A stretch of DNA of 64,000 bases from Pseudobutyrivibrio ruminis (GTDB lineage: Bacteria > Bacillota > Clostridia > Lachnospirales > Lachnospiraceae), in the NCBI GenBank assembly GCA_015057315.1, contig SVER01000008.1, positions 1 through 64,000 on the forward strand, written 5' to 3'. The notes under the pieces were generated by a model. The model searched no databases. It was not told the DNA's origin and saw only the letters and a program-made list of their open reading frames with translations. Below, in pieces: positions 53,136 through 61,692 of this stretch. The position numbers and the translations under genes are program-made. Positions within the stretch are counted from its first letter, which is position 1, and each line of letters starts with the position of its first letter.

Positions 53136-54593
53136 CTATCTCCAATTTAATTTTGATTTAACCTTATTAATTACGATTGTAGCATTTTCTATAAAGAATG
53201 TATCTACAAGCACGATTAAAAGTGCAAAATAAAGTGTTGCACCTGAGACCACTCGAAGTAATGTTCCAATGATATTTGCAGGTAAAAATCTATCTTCAAG
53301 TAAAAGTAGAAGCAGCATCATGAAAGAAGCTATCAGATACTTATATGCTCCTTTAAATATCACTTTGATATCAAGCTCATGCCTTACATAGTAAAGCTGG
53401 ATGCCGGCAATGCTAAGTTCCGCCACAGCAGATGCAAATGCAGCACCATAAGATAAGAACTTGGGAATCAACACAAGGTTAAGACAACAGTTGATAACGG
53501 CTCCAATCAGCACAGTGCGCGTGTATAACTTCTCACGCTTGGTAGGCACCAGGTATTCAATACCGGTTACATTGTTGATGGAGATTGCCACAGTTAAAAG
53601 TGAAACAATCTTAAGCAGAAGCTTAACCTTTTCGTAGCTATCACCATAGAACCATGGAACAAAGCTATCGGCTATACCAAACAGCCCAAACATCAGTGGC
53701 AATCCTAAGAACCATGCAAACTGATAAGCCTTGTACATGGCAGCGCGGATGGCATCCTTGTTGCCCTCAGAGAAGTACTGGCCGATGCGTGGAACCATAA
53801 CAGTACTCATAGATGTAACAAGCACAAGCACCATCTTGGTGATTCGCATGGCAGCATCATAGTATCCGTTTTCGGCATTGCCCTCAGTGAACATACCAAT
53901 CATGATTTTATCTAAGTATTGATAAATCTGTACCGCAATAGTAGGTAGGAAAAGCCCCAGGATAACCCTGGTATCTTTAAATGGAGCAAGGTCTGAAAAC
54001 CTTACCTTTGTAAGATATTTTGGCAGATAAACCCACAGTGAAACGTGGCCCATCATAGTGATAATAGCAGTTCCGGCAGTGTAGAGGGCTAAATCATCAG
54101 CGTCCTTAATCAAGGTGAAAATCATAATAAGATTTATGATTCTAAAGACTGCATTTCGGCCGACGATTTTGCCGAACTCCTCAAGCCCCTGGAAGAACCA
54201 GCTGGTATCACAGGCTACATTGATGATTTCGATAAACTGAATAATGTAGATAATCATCCAATCTGGATGAAGCAAAAAAACAAACACTCCATAGATAAAC
54301 AGGAATATGGCAGTGCTTGTACATCTGAATATTGCAGTGTTCCAGAAAGCCACAGATCTTTTATAAGTATCGGTCTGCACATAGGAAACCTCACGCTGTC
54401 CGTAGGTAGAGGTGCCAAGATTAGCAAATATAATAAAGAAAGCTGCAATGGCTGTGACGTAGCTGAACACACCCATTCCACCTGCACCTAACACCCTTGC
54501 AATGTAAGGGGCTGTAAGAAGTGGTGTGATAATAACCAGCATCTGATATGCAACATTATATATATAATTTTTCTTAACGTTTTTTTCTTTCAT
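53136..54593 (-). CDS. Wzx-type polysaccharide flippase
   Basis: The 485-residue protein has the usual start of PST/MATE-type flippases (NYIYNVAYQMLVIITPLLTAPYIARVLGAGGMG) and about 14 membrane helices, with FWNTAIFRC, FFQGLEEFGKIV and LDKIMIGMF segments typical of O-unit flippases. It should move undecaprenyl-pyrophosphate-linked repeat units outward, in line with the WbaP-type transferase at 60268. The start is the ATG at 54593 after AGGA; an earlier TTG is less likely. It lies between a GT2 and the DUF2142 gene on the minus strand, 16 bases after the GT2 stop. Confidence 0.9.
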   Translation of the reverse strand: MKEKNVKKNYIYNVAYQMLVIITPLLTAPYIARVLGAGGMGVFSYVTAIAAFFIIFANLGTSTYGQREVSYVQTDTYKRSVAFWNTAIFRCTSTAIFLFIYGVFVFLLHPDWMIIYIIQFIEIINVACDTSWFFQGLEEFGKIVGRNAVFRIINLIMIFTLIKDADDLALYTAGTAIITMMGHVSLWVYLPKYLTKVRFSDLAPFKDTRVILGLFLPTIAVQIYQYLDKIMIGMFTEGNAENGYYDAAMRITKMVLVLVTSMSTVMVPRIGQYFSEGNKDAIRAAMYKAYQFAWFLGLPLMFGLFGIADSFVPWFYGDSYEKVKLLLKIVSLLTVAISINNVTGIEYLVPTKREKLYTRTVLIGAVINCCLNLVLIPKFLSYGAAFASAVAELSIAGIQLYYVRHELDIKVIFKGAYKYLIASFMMLLLLLLEDRFLPANIIGTLLRVVSGATLYFALLIVLVDTFFIENATIVINKVKSKLNWR

Positions 54594-54609
54594 TTCACGT
54601 CCTAATTTA

Positions 54610-55545
54610 TTAAAGTTTTCCAAGTAGGATAATTATTCTAAGAAGAATTTCGCCAGAGACACTACGTCTTAATGCCTTTGGATAGAATATCTTTTTCATG
54701 CGATTTTTACCAGCAAATAGCTTTAGAAAATCCTTAGTAGAAGCATCTACCTTATCTGAGAAAAGCTTATCAAAGCATTCAAGCATCATCTTTGTTCTTG
54801 GACAGAAATCTCCATTTAACACAGTGTTAATGCGCCATTTAATCTTTGCCATCATACCAAGATTAGTAGAGGATGCAGCAGCAGAATGTCTCCTGTACTT
54901 AGCAAGAGGAGCAGCGTCATAAATGATTTCGCCACCAAGACCCAATGCAATTAATGACACCCATTTATCGTGATAATAAATATCCTTAGAATAGTCATTA
55001 AGGAATGCCATCGTAGCCAAGCACCTGTTAATTACCAGTGTAAATCCTGGGAACACACCCTCAAAAAACATATTCTGAAATGTAACCTTATCCATAGGAT
55101 TGTTATCGCAAAATGTTCCATTCACATTAAGCCATTCATCACAGATATAATAATTAGAAGCAAAAAGCCCTGGAGTATTCGAATCAACACCTGAAAGCTT
55201 ATCCACAGCCGCCTGAAGCTTGCCAGTCTCCCACACATCATCCTGGTCACAGAAAGCCAGGTACTTAAACTCCTTATCATCTGCAAGTGCAAATGCGCCA
55301 GCCATCGCAAAGCTTCCGCCAAAGCCAATATTCTTATTGTGTCCACTGGCATCATCTGAAACTACAGTAATTCGTGAATCATACTTAGCCAGCCTATTTA
55401 TAACAGAAAGAGTACCATCCTTAGAGCCATCATCCCTAATATATAGCCTAAAATCCGAAAATGATTGCCCTAATATACTCTTGATTTGTTCCTCTAAAAA
55501 AGTCTGCCCATTATAGGTAGACATTACGATTGCAATAGTTGCCAT
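54610..55545 (-). CDS. Family-2 glycosyltransferase, rhamnosyltransferase-like
   Basis: The 311-residue enzyme opens with a GT-A core: IAIVMSTYNGQTFLEEQIKSIL, YIRDDGSKDGT, and CDQDDVW as the DxD metal site (about 94-100), followed by YYHDKWVSLIAL, a common RfbN/WbbL-like feature. It probably adds a deoxysugar such as rhamnose to the lipid-linked repeat; the sugar is inference from resemblance. GGAAGGA precedes the ATG. It is first in the minus-strand unit with flippase and DUF2142 protein. The 750-bp near-palindrome starts 75 bases upstream of the ATG, so this unit and the plus-strand unit at 56410 both read away from it. Confidence 0.88.
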   Translation of the reverse strand: MATIAIVMSTYNGQTFLEEQIKSILGQSFSDFRLYIRDDGSKDGTLSVINRLAKYDSRITVVSDDASGHNKNIGFGGSFAMAGAFALADDKEFKYLAFCDQDDVWETGKLQAAVDKLSGVDSNTPGLFASNYYICDEWLNVNGTFCDNNPMDKVTFQNMFFEGVFPGFTLVINRCLATMAFLNDYSKDIYYHDKWVSLIALGLGGEIIYDAAPLAKYRRHSAAASSTNLGMMAKIKWRINTVLNGDFCPRTKMMLECFDKLFSDKVDASTKDFLKLFAGKNRMKKIFYPKALRRSVSGEILLRIIILLGKL

Positions 55546-55620
55546 ATTATCCTTCCAACAATAATAATTTACAAATTATTCTAAACCAACCTTATAGGCA
55601 ATGCAAGGAGAGGGGCGTGT

Positions 55621-56369
55621 AGTTGCTATTAACGGCCATACCGCTACAGCTTAGAGTGGATTTAGCCCAAGGATCCCTCACACCTGCCTTGGGCTAGCTG
55701 CCGAAAGTTTTTAGTGTGCCCTCCAAGAACCCAACCAACACCCCTTAGCTACTTGCACAGTCGAAGAATTGCTGATTTTCTAAATGCCACAACTCGCATT
55801 CTCTATTACACGTGTTCTTTCAAGGTTTGACAATTCTGTCGGTACTGTATGTATCTCACAGACACACTCAACCTAGAGTAATAGCAGTGGCGGCAATATT
55901 AGTATTAATTGCATGATTTTGGAATGAGCCTAGTAGAATCTTAAAGCAGTTTTTGAATGTTTTCATATGGGCTGCCACGGACGGCAGCCCAAGGCTGATA
56001 GCGAAATGGACTGAGCTTGAAGCCGGTAGGAAAACATCCAAAAACTGCTTTTAATTCTACTTGGCGAATGTAATATGAATGCAATTAATACTAATATTGC
56101 CGCCACTGCTATTATGAAACCCATCAAGTGTCTGTGAGATACATACAGTGCCTTCGAATAGTCAAAGCCGTGAAAGGACACGTGACGTATGCTCGTTTGT
56201 GGCATTAAGAAAATCAGCAATTCCTCTCCAATGATGCAAGTAGTTAAGGGGCGTTGGCTGGATTCTTGGAGGGCACGTCTAGATAAATGGATTAGCCAAG
56301 GACAGGTGTGAGGGGACCTGGGGCTAAATCCACATTTTCGCATTTCTTGTATGTCCGTTAATAGCAACT
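55621..56369 (+). repeat. 750-bp near-palindrome (giant inverted repeat) between divergent polysaccharide operons
   Basis: Seven colinear pairs of arms match in reverse complement: 55621-55640/56350-56369 (19 of 20), 55656-55696/56293-56333 (35 of 41), 55716-55757/56235-56276 (38 of 42), 55766-55792/56197-56223 (26 of 27), 55844-55865/56128-56149 (22 of 22), 55879-55914/56079-56114 (36 of 36) and 55933-55963/56031-56060 (28 of 30). The centre has its own stem GGGCTGCC/GGCAGCCC (55969-55990). Arm two also folds on itself (TAGCCCAAGG/CCTTGGGCTA). No credible gene lies inside; the open frames are by-products. Confidence 0.9.
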
Positions 56370-56371
56370 TG

Positions 56372-56380
56372 TGATATACT
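56372..56380 (+). promoter_or_regulatory. Extended -10 promoter at the right edge of the near-palindrome
   Basis: TGATATACT lies 30 bases before the ATG at 56410. The 17-base palindrome at 56381-56397 (AAACACAA, A, TTGTGTTT) sits on the expected transcription start and may be an operator. Confidence 0.45.
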
Positions 56381-56409
56381 AAACACAAATTGTGTTTGAA
56401 GGAAATAGT

Positions 56410-57402
56410 ATGGATAAATTTGAAACCTTGGGTTGCCAGTTCGAGGGCAAGCGGGTTCTTTATATAACAACTAAAAATCTGGATTATATCAGGGTTACGC
56501 AGGAGATTGATTACCTACAGCAAAGGGCAGCCAGCCTTACAGTAATTGGAAGCAAAAGTAAGAGCTATCCTAAGAGGCTTGCTTATGTGTGGCTTAGCTT
56601 AATTAGGCAGTCTATGCGGGATGTTGATGTGGCTTTTGTGGGATTTTCACCACAGTTGGTGGTTCCGTTTTTTAAGAGAAAGCTTAAGAAAAGACAGCTG
56701 TTTATAGATTTCTTTATATCGGTGTATGACACCATGATTATGGATAGAAAGAAGTTTAGGGACGGTGGCCTGGTGGCAAAGCTGACACATAAGCTGGATG
56801 AAGCTACCATCAAAAGTGCTGATTATGTTGTTTGTGATACGGTGGCTCACGGCACTTTTTTCTCAGAGGAATTTGGAAAAGAAATTGATAAGATTTACGT
56901 ATATTATCTGCATGCCAATGAAGCTATTTATCACCCTATGGCAGATGTCGGTATCGAGGCAAAAAGTGAAAAAAAGAAGGTGCTGTACTTTGGTTCAATC
57001 CTAAACCTTCAGGGGGTGGATGTAATATTGGATGCCCTTAGGGAGTTTGCAGATGATGATAGAATCAGCTTTGAAATAATCGGCCCAATATCAGACAAGA
57101 TGCAAAAGCCGATTCAGCCAAACGTAACTTATATTGATTGGCTTACACAGGAGGATTTGGCTAAGCATATTGCAGCAGCTGATTTGTGCCTGGCAGGTCA
57201 TTTTTCAGGGGATATTATGAAGGCTAAGCGAACTATTCCTGGCAAGGCATATATCTATGAGGCTATGGAAAAGCCAATGATTCTTGGTGATGGAATGGCC
57301 AACCACGAATTGTTTAATGCCGACGAAAAACATATTTTTGTAGAAATGGGAAATCCGAAGGCACTGGCTGGTGCAATAAGGGATTATTTTGAATATGAGT
57401 GA
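56410..57402 (+). CDS. GT-B fold glycosyltransferase (family 4-like)
   Basis: I choose the ATG at 56410, which has GAAGGAA seven bases upstream. The 330 residues look like a GT-B enzyme: an N-terminal Rossmann part (KRVLYITTKN, VDVAFVGFSPQLVVPFF), YVVCDTVAHGTFF, then a C-terminal part with KVLYFGSILNLQGVDVILDAL, IIGPIS, WLTQEDLAKHIAAADLCLAG (about 245-264) and KAYIYEAMEKPMI, where GT4 enzymes bind the nucleotide-sugar. It would add a sugar to the lipid-linked repeat on the cytoplasmic face. It overlaps the next gene by eight bases and opens the plus-strand half of the second polysaccharide locus. Confidence 0.83.
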   Translation: MDKFETLGCQFEGKRVLYITTKNLDYIRVTQEIDYLQQRAASLTVIGSKSKSYPKRLAYVWLSLIRQSMRDVDVAFVGFSPQLVVPFFKRKLKKRQLFIDFFISVYDTMIMDRKKFRDGGLVAKLTHKLDEATIKSADYVVCDTVAHGTFFSEEFGKEIDKIYVYYLHANEAIYHPMADVGIEAKSEKKKVLYFGSILNLQGVDVILDALREFADDDRISFEIIGPISDKMQKPIQPNVTYIDWLTQEDLAKHIAAADLCLAGHFSGDIMKAKRTIPGKAYIYEAMEKPMILGDGMANHELFNADEKHIFVEMGNPKALAGAIRDYFEYE

Positions 57403-59245
57403 GATTAAAGAATATAAACAACCTACTAATAAAATAGAAAAGGGTCTGCTCTATTTGCAGCATTATGGTGTGAAAAAGACTGTGGCTAAGACCATCAGAA
57501 AAATGATGGGTCATGACCAGGAACACTATAGCTATAGACAGTTTTTAAAGGAGAACCCTGTTAGCGAGCAGGAACTTGAAAATCAGCGCCAGACAGTGTT
57601 TGCGTATAATCCAGTTATTAGTATCGTAATTCCGTTATATAATACAAAGGAGAAGTTCCTTACAGAGCTGATTCATTCCTTTACGGATCAGACCTATCCA
57701 CATTGGCAGCTTTGCCTTGGGGACGGCAGTCCTAAGGAAGGTCTTTACGATATTATTAAGGCTGCTACTGGCGGCATGTGGGATGAGAGAATCGTCTATA
57801 AAAAGCTTACTGATAATACGGGAATCGCTGGTAATACTAATGCAGCTATGGAGCTTGCCACTGGAGATTATATCGGATTTACGGATCATGATGATTTGAT
57901 AACACCAGATGCAATGTATTATATTGCAGAGGCTCTTAATAAGGATAGAACAATCGAAGCAATCTATTCCGACGAGGATAAGATTGATATGGAGGGTAAT
58001 GAGTATTTTCTTCCCCATTTTAAATCAGATTTCAATATTGATTTGCTGTGCTCCCATAATTATATCACCCATCTGTTTGTTGTCAGGGCAGATATTGCAA
58101 AGGCAAGCGGCGGTATTCTTTCTGAGTTTGATGGAGCACAGGATCATGATTTTGATTTGAGAGTTCTTGAAAAATGCACTAACATCTATCATATTCCAAG
58201 GGTGCTATATCACTGGAGGTGCCATCCAGATTCTACAGCCGACCATCCAGAGGCAAAGATGTATGCCTACGAAAACGGCAGACGTGCTGTGGAGAACCAT
58301 TATAAGAGACTTGGAATTCCAGCAAGGGTAGAGCTTGATACTCATCTGGGATATTATAGAACTATATATGAGTGGCCAGATACACCACTTCTTTCTATCA
58401 TCATTCCTAATATGAATCATGTGGAGGATTTGAAGGAATGTATCGATAGCATTGTGGAGAAGACTACTTATCCTAATTATGAATTTATAATTGTGGAAAA
58501 CAATTCTGCTGATGAAAAGCTTCGTGGATATTATCAGGAGATGGAAAGAAGAAACGATATCAGCGCAAGAGTGTGTGATTTCACTAAGGCACATCCTGAT
58601 ACAAAGGGTACCTTTAATTTTTCAGCACTTATTAATTATGGTGTGCGCCAGGCACTTGGCGAATATCTGCTTCTACTTAATAACGACACCAGAATGATTA
58701 ATGGTGATGCCATTTCAGAGATGATGGGCTTCATCCGAAGAGAAGATGTGGGAGCAGTTGGTGCAAGGCTTTACTACGGCAATAACACTGTGCAGCATGC
58801 AGGCCTTATCATCGGCCTTGGTGGTGTTGCCAATTCCCAGTTCTTAGGAAGCGGCAGAGAGCAGGTGGGATATTTTTACAGAAGCACCTGCGTCCAGGAT
58901 TTGTCGGCAGTTACAGGTGCATGTCTTCTTACAAAGCGCTCTGCATTTAATACAGTAGGTGGCTTTGATGAGGGGCTTGCAGTAGCATTTAACGATGTGG
59001 ATTATTGCCTTAAGCTTAGGGCAAAGGATTTACTTTGTGTTTACACACCATTTTCAGAGTGGTATCATTTAGAATCTGTCAGCCGTGGCCTTGACCATGA
59101 GGATCCTGATAAAAAGGCCAGAATGGATGCAGAGACAAAATATTTTATGACAAAGTGGAAGGATGCATATAGTAAGGGAGACCCTTATTACAATCCTAAT
59201 TTGTCACTTACAAAATTTGATTATTCTTTTAAGAGTAAGGAGTAG
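57395..59245 (+). CDS. Two-domain family-2 glycosyltransferase
   Basis: I take the ATG at 57395, inside the end of the previous gene. The 616 residues hold a short helical start (to about 70), then two GT2 cores: ISIVIPLYNTKEK, GDGSPKE, FTDHDDLI, YSDEDKID (about 72-300), and LSIIIPNMNHVED, IVENNSADE, LLNNDTRM, FNDVDYCLKLR (about 330-580). The arrangement, HWR motif and final KGDPYYNPNLS match the C-terminal 540 residues of the 815-residue enzyme at 34069; this one lacks that N-terminal beta domain. The two are paralogues in separate export pathways. It probably adds two sugars in succession. Confidence 0.88.
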   Translation: MSEIKEYKQPTNKIEKGLLYLQHYGVKKTVAKTIRKMMGHDQEHYSYRQFLKENPVSEQELENQRQTVFAYNPVISIVIPLYNTKEKFLTELIHSFTDQTYPHWQLCLGDGSPKEGLYDIIKAATGGMWDERIVYKKLTDNTGIAGNTNAAMELATGDYIGFTDHDDLITPDAMYYIAEALNKDRTIEAIYSDEDKIDMEGNEYFLPHFKSDFNIDLLCSHNYITHLFVVRADIAKASGGILSEFDGAQDHDFDLRVLEKCTNIYHIPRVLYHWRCHPDSTADHPEAKMYAYENGRRAVENHYKRLGIPARVELDTHLGYYRTIYEWPDTPLLSIIIPNMNHVEDLKECIDSIVEKTTYPNYEFIIVENNSADEKLRGYYQEMERRNDISARVCDFTKAHPDTKGTFNFSALINYGVRQALGEYLLLLNNDTRMINGDAISEMMGFIRREDVGAVGARLYYGNNTVQHAGLIIGLGGVANSQFLGSGREQVGYFYRSTCVQDLSAVTGACLLTKRSAFNTVGGFDEGLAVAFNDVDYCLKLRAKDLLCVYTPFSEWYHLESVSRGLDHEDPDKKARMDAETKYFMTKWKDAYSKGDPYYNPNLSLTKFDYSFKSKE

Positions 59246-59247
59246 CT

Positions 59248-60228
59248 ATGAAACTTATCATTCAAATTCCATGCTATAATGAGGCAGAAACACTTGAGAT
59301 AGCCCTTAACGATTTGCCAAAACATATTGATGGAATAGATGAAATCGAATATTTAATTATTAATGATGGCAGCAAGGATAATACTGTAGAAGTGGCCAGA
59401 AAGTGGGGAGTTAATTACGTGGTTAATTTCCGCCGCAACAAAGGCCTTGCTTATGGATTTATGGCAGGTATTGATGCATGCCTTAGAAATGGTGCAGATA
59501 TTATCGTAAATACGGATGCAGATAATCAGTATGTAGCAGATGATATTGAGCTTTTGGTTCGTCCTATTCTAGAGGGCAAATCTGATATTGTAATCGGCGA
59601 GCGTCCAATCGATGCCACTGAGCATTTTTCGCCACTTAAGAAAAAGCTTCAGCATTTAGGAAGCTGGGTTGTGCAGAAGGCTAGTAACTCAGATATTCCA
59701 GATGCTCCAAGTGGATTTAGAGCTTATTCAAGAGATGCGGCAATGCGTCTTAATGTCACAAACGATTACACATACACTCTTGAGACAATCGTTCAGGCAG
59801 GCAGAAACAAAATAGCTCAGACAAGCGTGCCAATCAGAACTAACGGTGAGCTTCGCCCATCACGTCTTTTCAATAGCATGATGGGATATGTTAAGAAATC
59901 TATGGTTACAATCCTTAGAGCTTATCTTATGTATCAGCCACTTAAGACCTTTAGTGTCCTTGCAATTATTCCATTTATCGTGGGACTTGGGGTGATTATT
60001 CGCTTCCTTGTTTTTGTAGCTATGGGTAATTCTGCAGGTCACATTCAGTCTCTTATTTTAGGATGTACTCTTCTTATCATGGGATTTATTTCTCTTATGA
60101 TTGCACTTATTGGAGATTTGCTTGCTAAGAATCGTAAGCTTTTAGAGGACATTGAATATCACACTAGAAAAATGGATTATGACGGTGTGAAGAATAATGA
60201 TGGATATAAAAACAACAATAATTTATAA
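59248..60228 (+). CDS. GtrB/DPM1-like polyprenyl-phosphate glycosyltransferase
   Basis: The enzyme should make polyprenyl-phosphate-sugar, the donor for GT-C transferases outside the cell. The 326 residues have IIQIPCYNEAETLEIAL, IINDGSKDNT, FRRNKGLAYGFMAG and the metal site NTDADNQY (about 91-98), then a PSGFRAYSR segment and two C-terminal membrane helices (about 240-300), the layout of GtrB/ArnC/DPM1-type synthases. The usual substrate is UDP-glucose or GDP-mannose. Two GT-C-like proteins in this window (22139 and 51634) could use its product. It sits two bases after the double GT2 gene, so it is co-translated. Confidence 0.88.
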   Translation: MKLIIQIPCYNEAETLEIALNDLPKHIDGIDEIEYLIINDGSKDNTVEVARKWGVNYVVNFRRNKGLAYGFMAGIDACLRNGADIIVNTDADNQYVADDIELLVRPILEGKSDIVIGERPIDATEHFSPLKKKLQHLGSWVVQKASNSDIPDAPSGFRAYSRDAAMRLNVTNDYTYTLETIVQAGRNKIAQTSVPIRTNGELRPSRLFNSMMGYVKKSMVTILRAYLMYQPLKTFSVLAIIPFIVGLGVIIRFLVFVAMGNSAGHIQSLILGCTLLIMGFISLMIALIGDLLAKNRKLLEDIEYHTRKMDYDGVKNNDGYKNNNNL

Positions 60229-60267
60229 TTGTATTATATAGATGGGGAAGTAACAGGGGGATAAGCG

Positions 60268-61692
60268 TTGTACAAAAAGAAAAAACGCTCTTGGGTAAAG
60301 CACCTGGATTTTATCATCCTTGATTTGCTGGCAGCGGAACTGGCACTTTATTTGGGTGTTATGATTAAGTTCAACGGAAGCATTATCTTTTTGGACAAAT
60401 TCGAATGGTTCAACCTATATCAGAATTTGGTTAAGATATTGCCTTTCATTGACTTGGCAGGTGTGTTTTTTACAGAGACCTACAAGGGCATTTTGCGGAG
60501 AACTAAATATGAAGAATTGATATCTACTATCTGGCATTCAGCCGTGAATTTTCTTGGCGTGCTTTTGTATATGTACATGTCTAAGACTTCTTATTTGCAC
60601 TCTAGAACAGTACTGGGCGTGCTTGCTATTGGCATGGTTGTTTTTTCGTACTTGTTCAGAGTGGGATGGAAGCGTGTCATCAGACGTCGTAAGCTGTCAG
60701 ATGTAAACAAGACTGCCATGGTAGTGGTAGCAGAATCTGACAATGTAGAAAAATGTCTTAACGAAATAGCACTTAGCCCATATCCTGAATACAAGGTTGT
60801 GGGAGTTGCAGTTGTGGATAAAGATATGACAGGACAGACAATTCAGGGGATTCCTGTTATTGCCAGTGCAGATTCACTTTTTGAATATCTTCGCACCAGC
60901 GTGGTAGACGAGGTATTCTTAGATGGTAACACCAGAAAAAGCGAGGAAAGCCTTGCAACAAGGCTGGTAGAGCAGGGGCTTACAGTGCATATACCACTTG
61001 TTCACACCAGCAATCTTATGCCTAATCGTATAATGGAAAAATACGGTCAGTATATAGTGCTTACTACCAGCATGCATATTGCTAATAATCGACAGGCATT
61101 TGCTAAGAGATTAATGGATATCATCGGTGCTATTGTGGGGCTGTTTTTTACATTGATAGCATTTATTATTTTTGCACCAATCATCAAAATCCAGTCACCT
61201 GGTCCTGTGTTCTTTACCCAGACCAGAATCGGAAAAAACGGTCGTAAGTTTAAGTTTTACAAATTCCGTACCATGTACATGGATGCTGAGGAACGAAAGA
61301 AAGACCTGGTAGAAAAGAATGAAATCAAAGGAAATATGTTTAAGATGGAGAACGATCCTAGAGTTATTCCTATTGGGCGTTTCCTTAGAAAGCATTCTAT
61401 TGATGAATTACCACAGTTTTTAAATGTATTGGTAGGAGATATGTCTCTTGTGGGAACAAGACCACCTCTTGAGGACGAATACGAAAACTACGCATTGCAT
61501 CACAGAGCCAGACTATCTATTAAGCCAGGGCTTACTGGAATGTGGCAGGTTAGTGGACGTAGTGATATCAAGGATTTTGAGCAGGTGGTGGCACTTGATA
61601 CAGAGTACATTTCCAACTGGTCATTAGGATTAGATATTAAGATAATACTTAAAACAGTAGCAGTTGTATTTGGGGGAAAGGGCTCGAAGTAG
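60268..61692 (+). CDS. Polyprenyl glycosylphosphotransferase (WbaP/exopolysaccharide type)
   Basis: The enzyme starts repeat-unit synthesis by moving a sugar-phosphate from a nucleotide-sugar to undecaprenyl phosphate. The 474 residues start at TTG 60268 with AGGGGG upstream. There are four N-terminal membrane helices, a CoA-binding-like middle domain (about 140-255), one re-entrant helix near 290, and the bacterial sugar transferase core: TRIGKNGRKFKFYKFRTMY, IPIGRFLRKHSIDELPQFLNVL, DMSLVGTRPPL and RARLSIKPGLTGMWQVSGRS, all intact. Galactose or glucose phosphate are common substrates. Its stop overlaps the next GTG start by one base. Confidence 0.93.
   Translation: MYKKKKRSWVKHLDFIILDLLAAELALYLGVMIKFNGSIIFLDKFEWFNLYQNLVKILPFIDLAGVFFTETYKGILRRTKYEELISTIWHSAVNFLGVLLYMYMSKTSYLHSRTVLGVLAIGMVVFSYLFRVGWKRVIRRRKLSDVNKTAMVVVAESDNVEKCLNEIALSPYPEYKVVGVAVVDKDMTGQTIQGIPVIASADSLFEYLRTSVVDEVFLDGNTRKSEESLATRLVEQGLTVHIPLVHTSNLMPNRIMEKYGQYIVLTTSMHIANNRQAFAKRLMDIIGAIVGLFFTLIAFIIFAPIIKIQSPGPVFFTQTRIGKNGRKFKFYKFRTMYMDAEERKKDLVEKNEIKGNMFKMENDPRVIPIGRFLRKHSIDELPQFLNVLVGDMSLVGTRPPLEDEYENYALHHRARLSIKPGLTGMWQVSGRSDIKDFEQVVALDTEYISNWSLGLDIKIILKTVAVVFGGKGSK

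Noticed and set aside
55621..56369. GOLLD, ROOL or another named giant RNA
   Set aside because: The element is essentially one long foldback and I see no named signature motifs; the label would be a guess.
55963..56388. 141-codon minus-strand frame as a gene
   Set aside because: It lies wholly in the giant inverted repeat, has no ribosome site and composition unlike neighbours.
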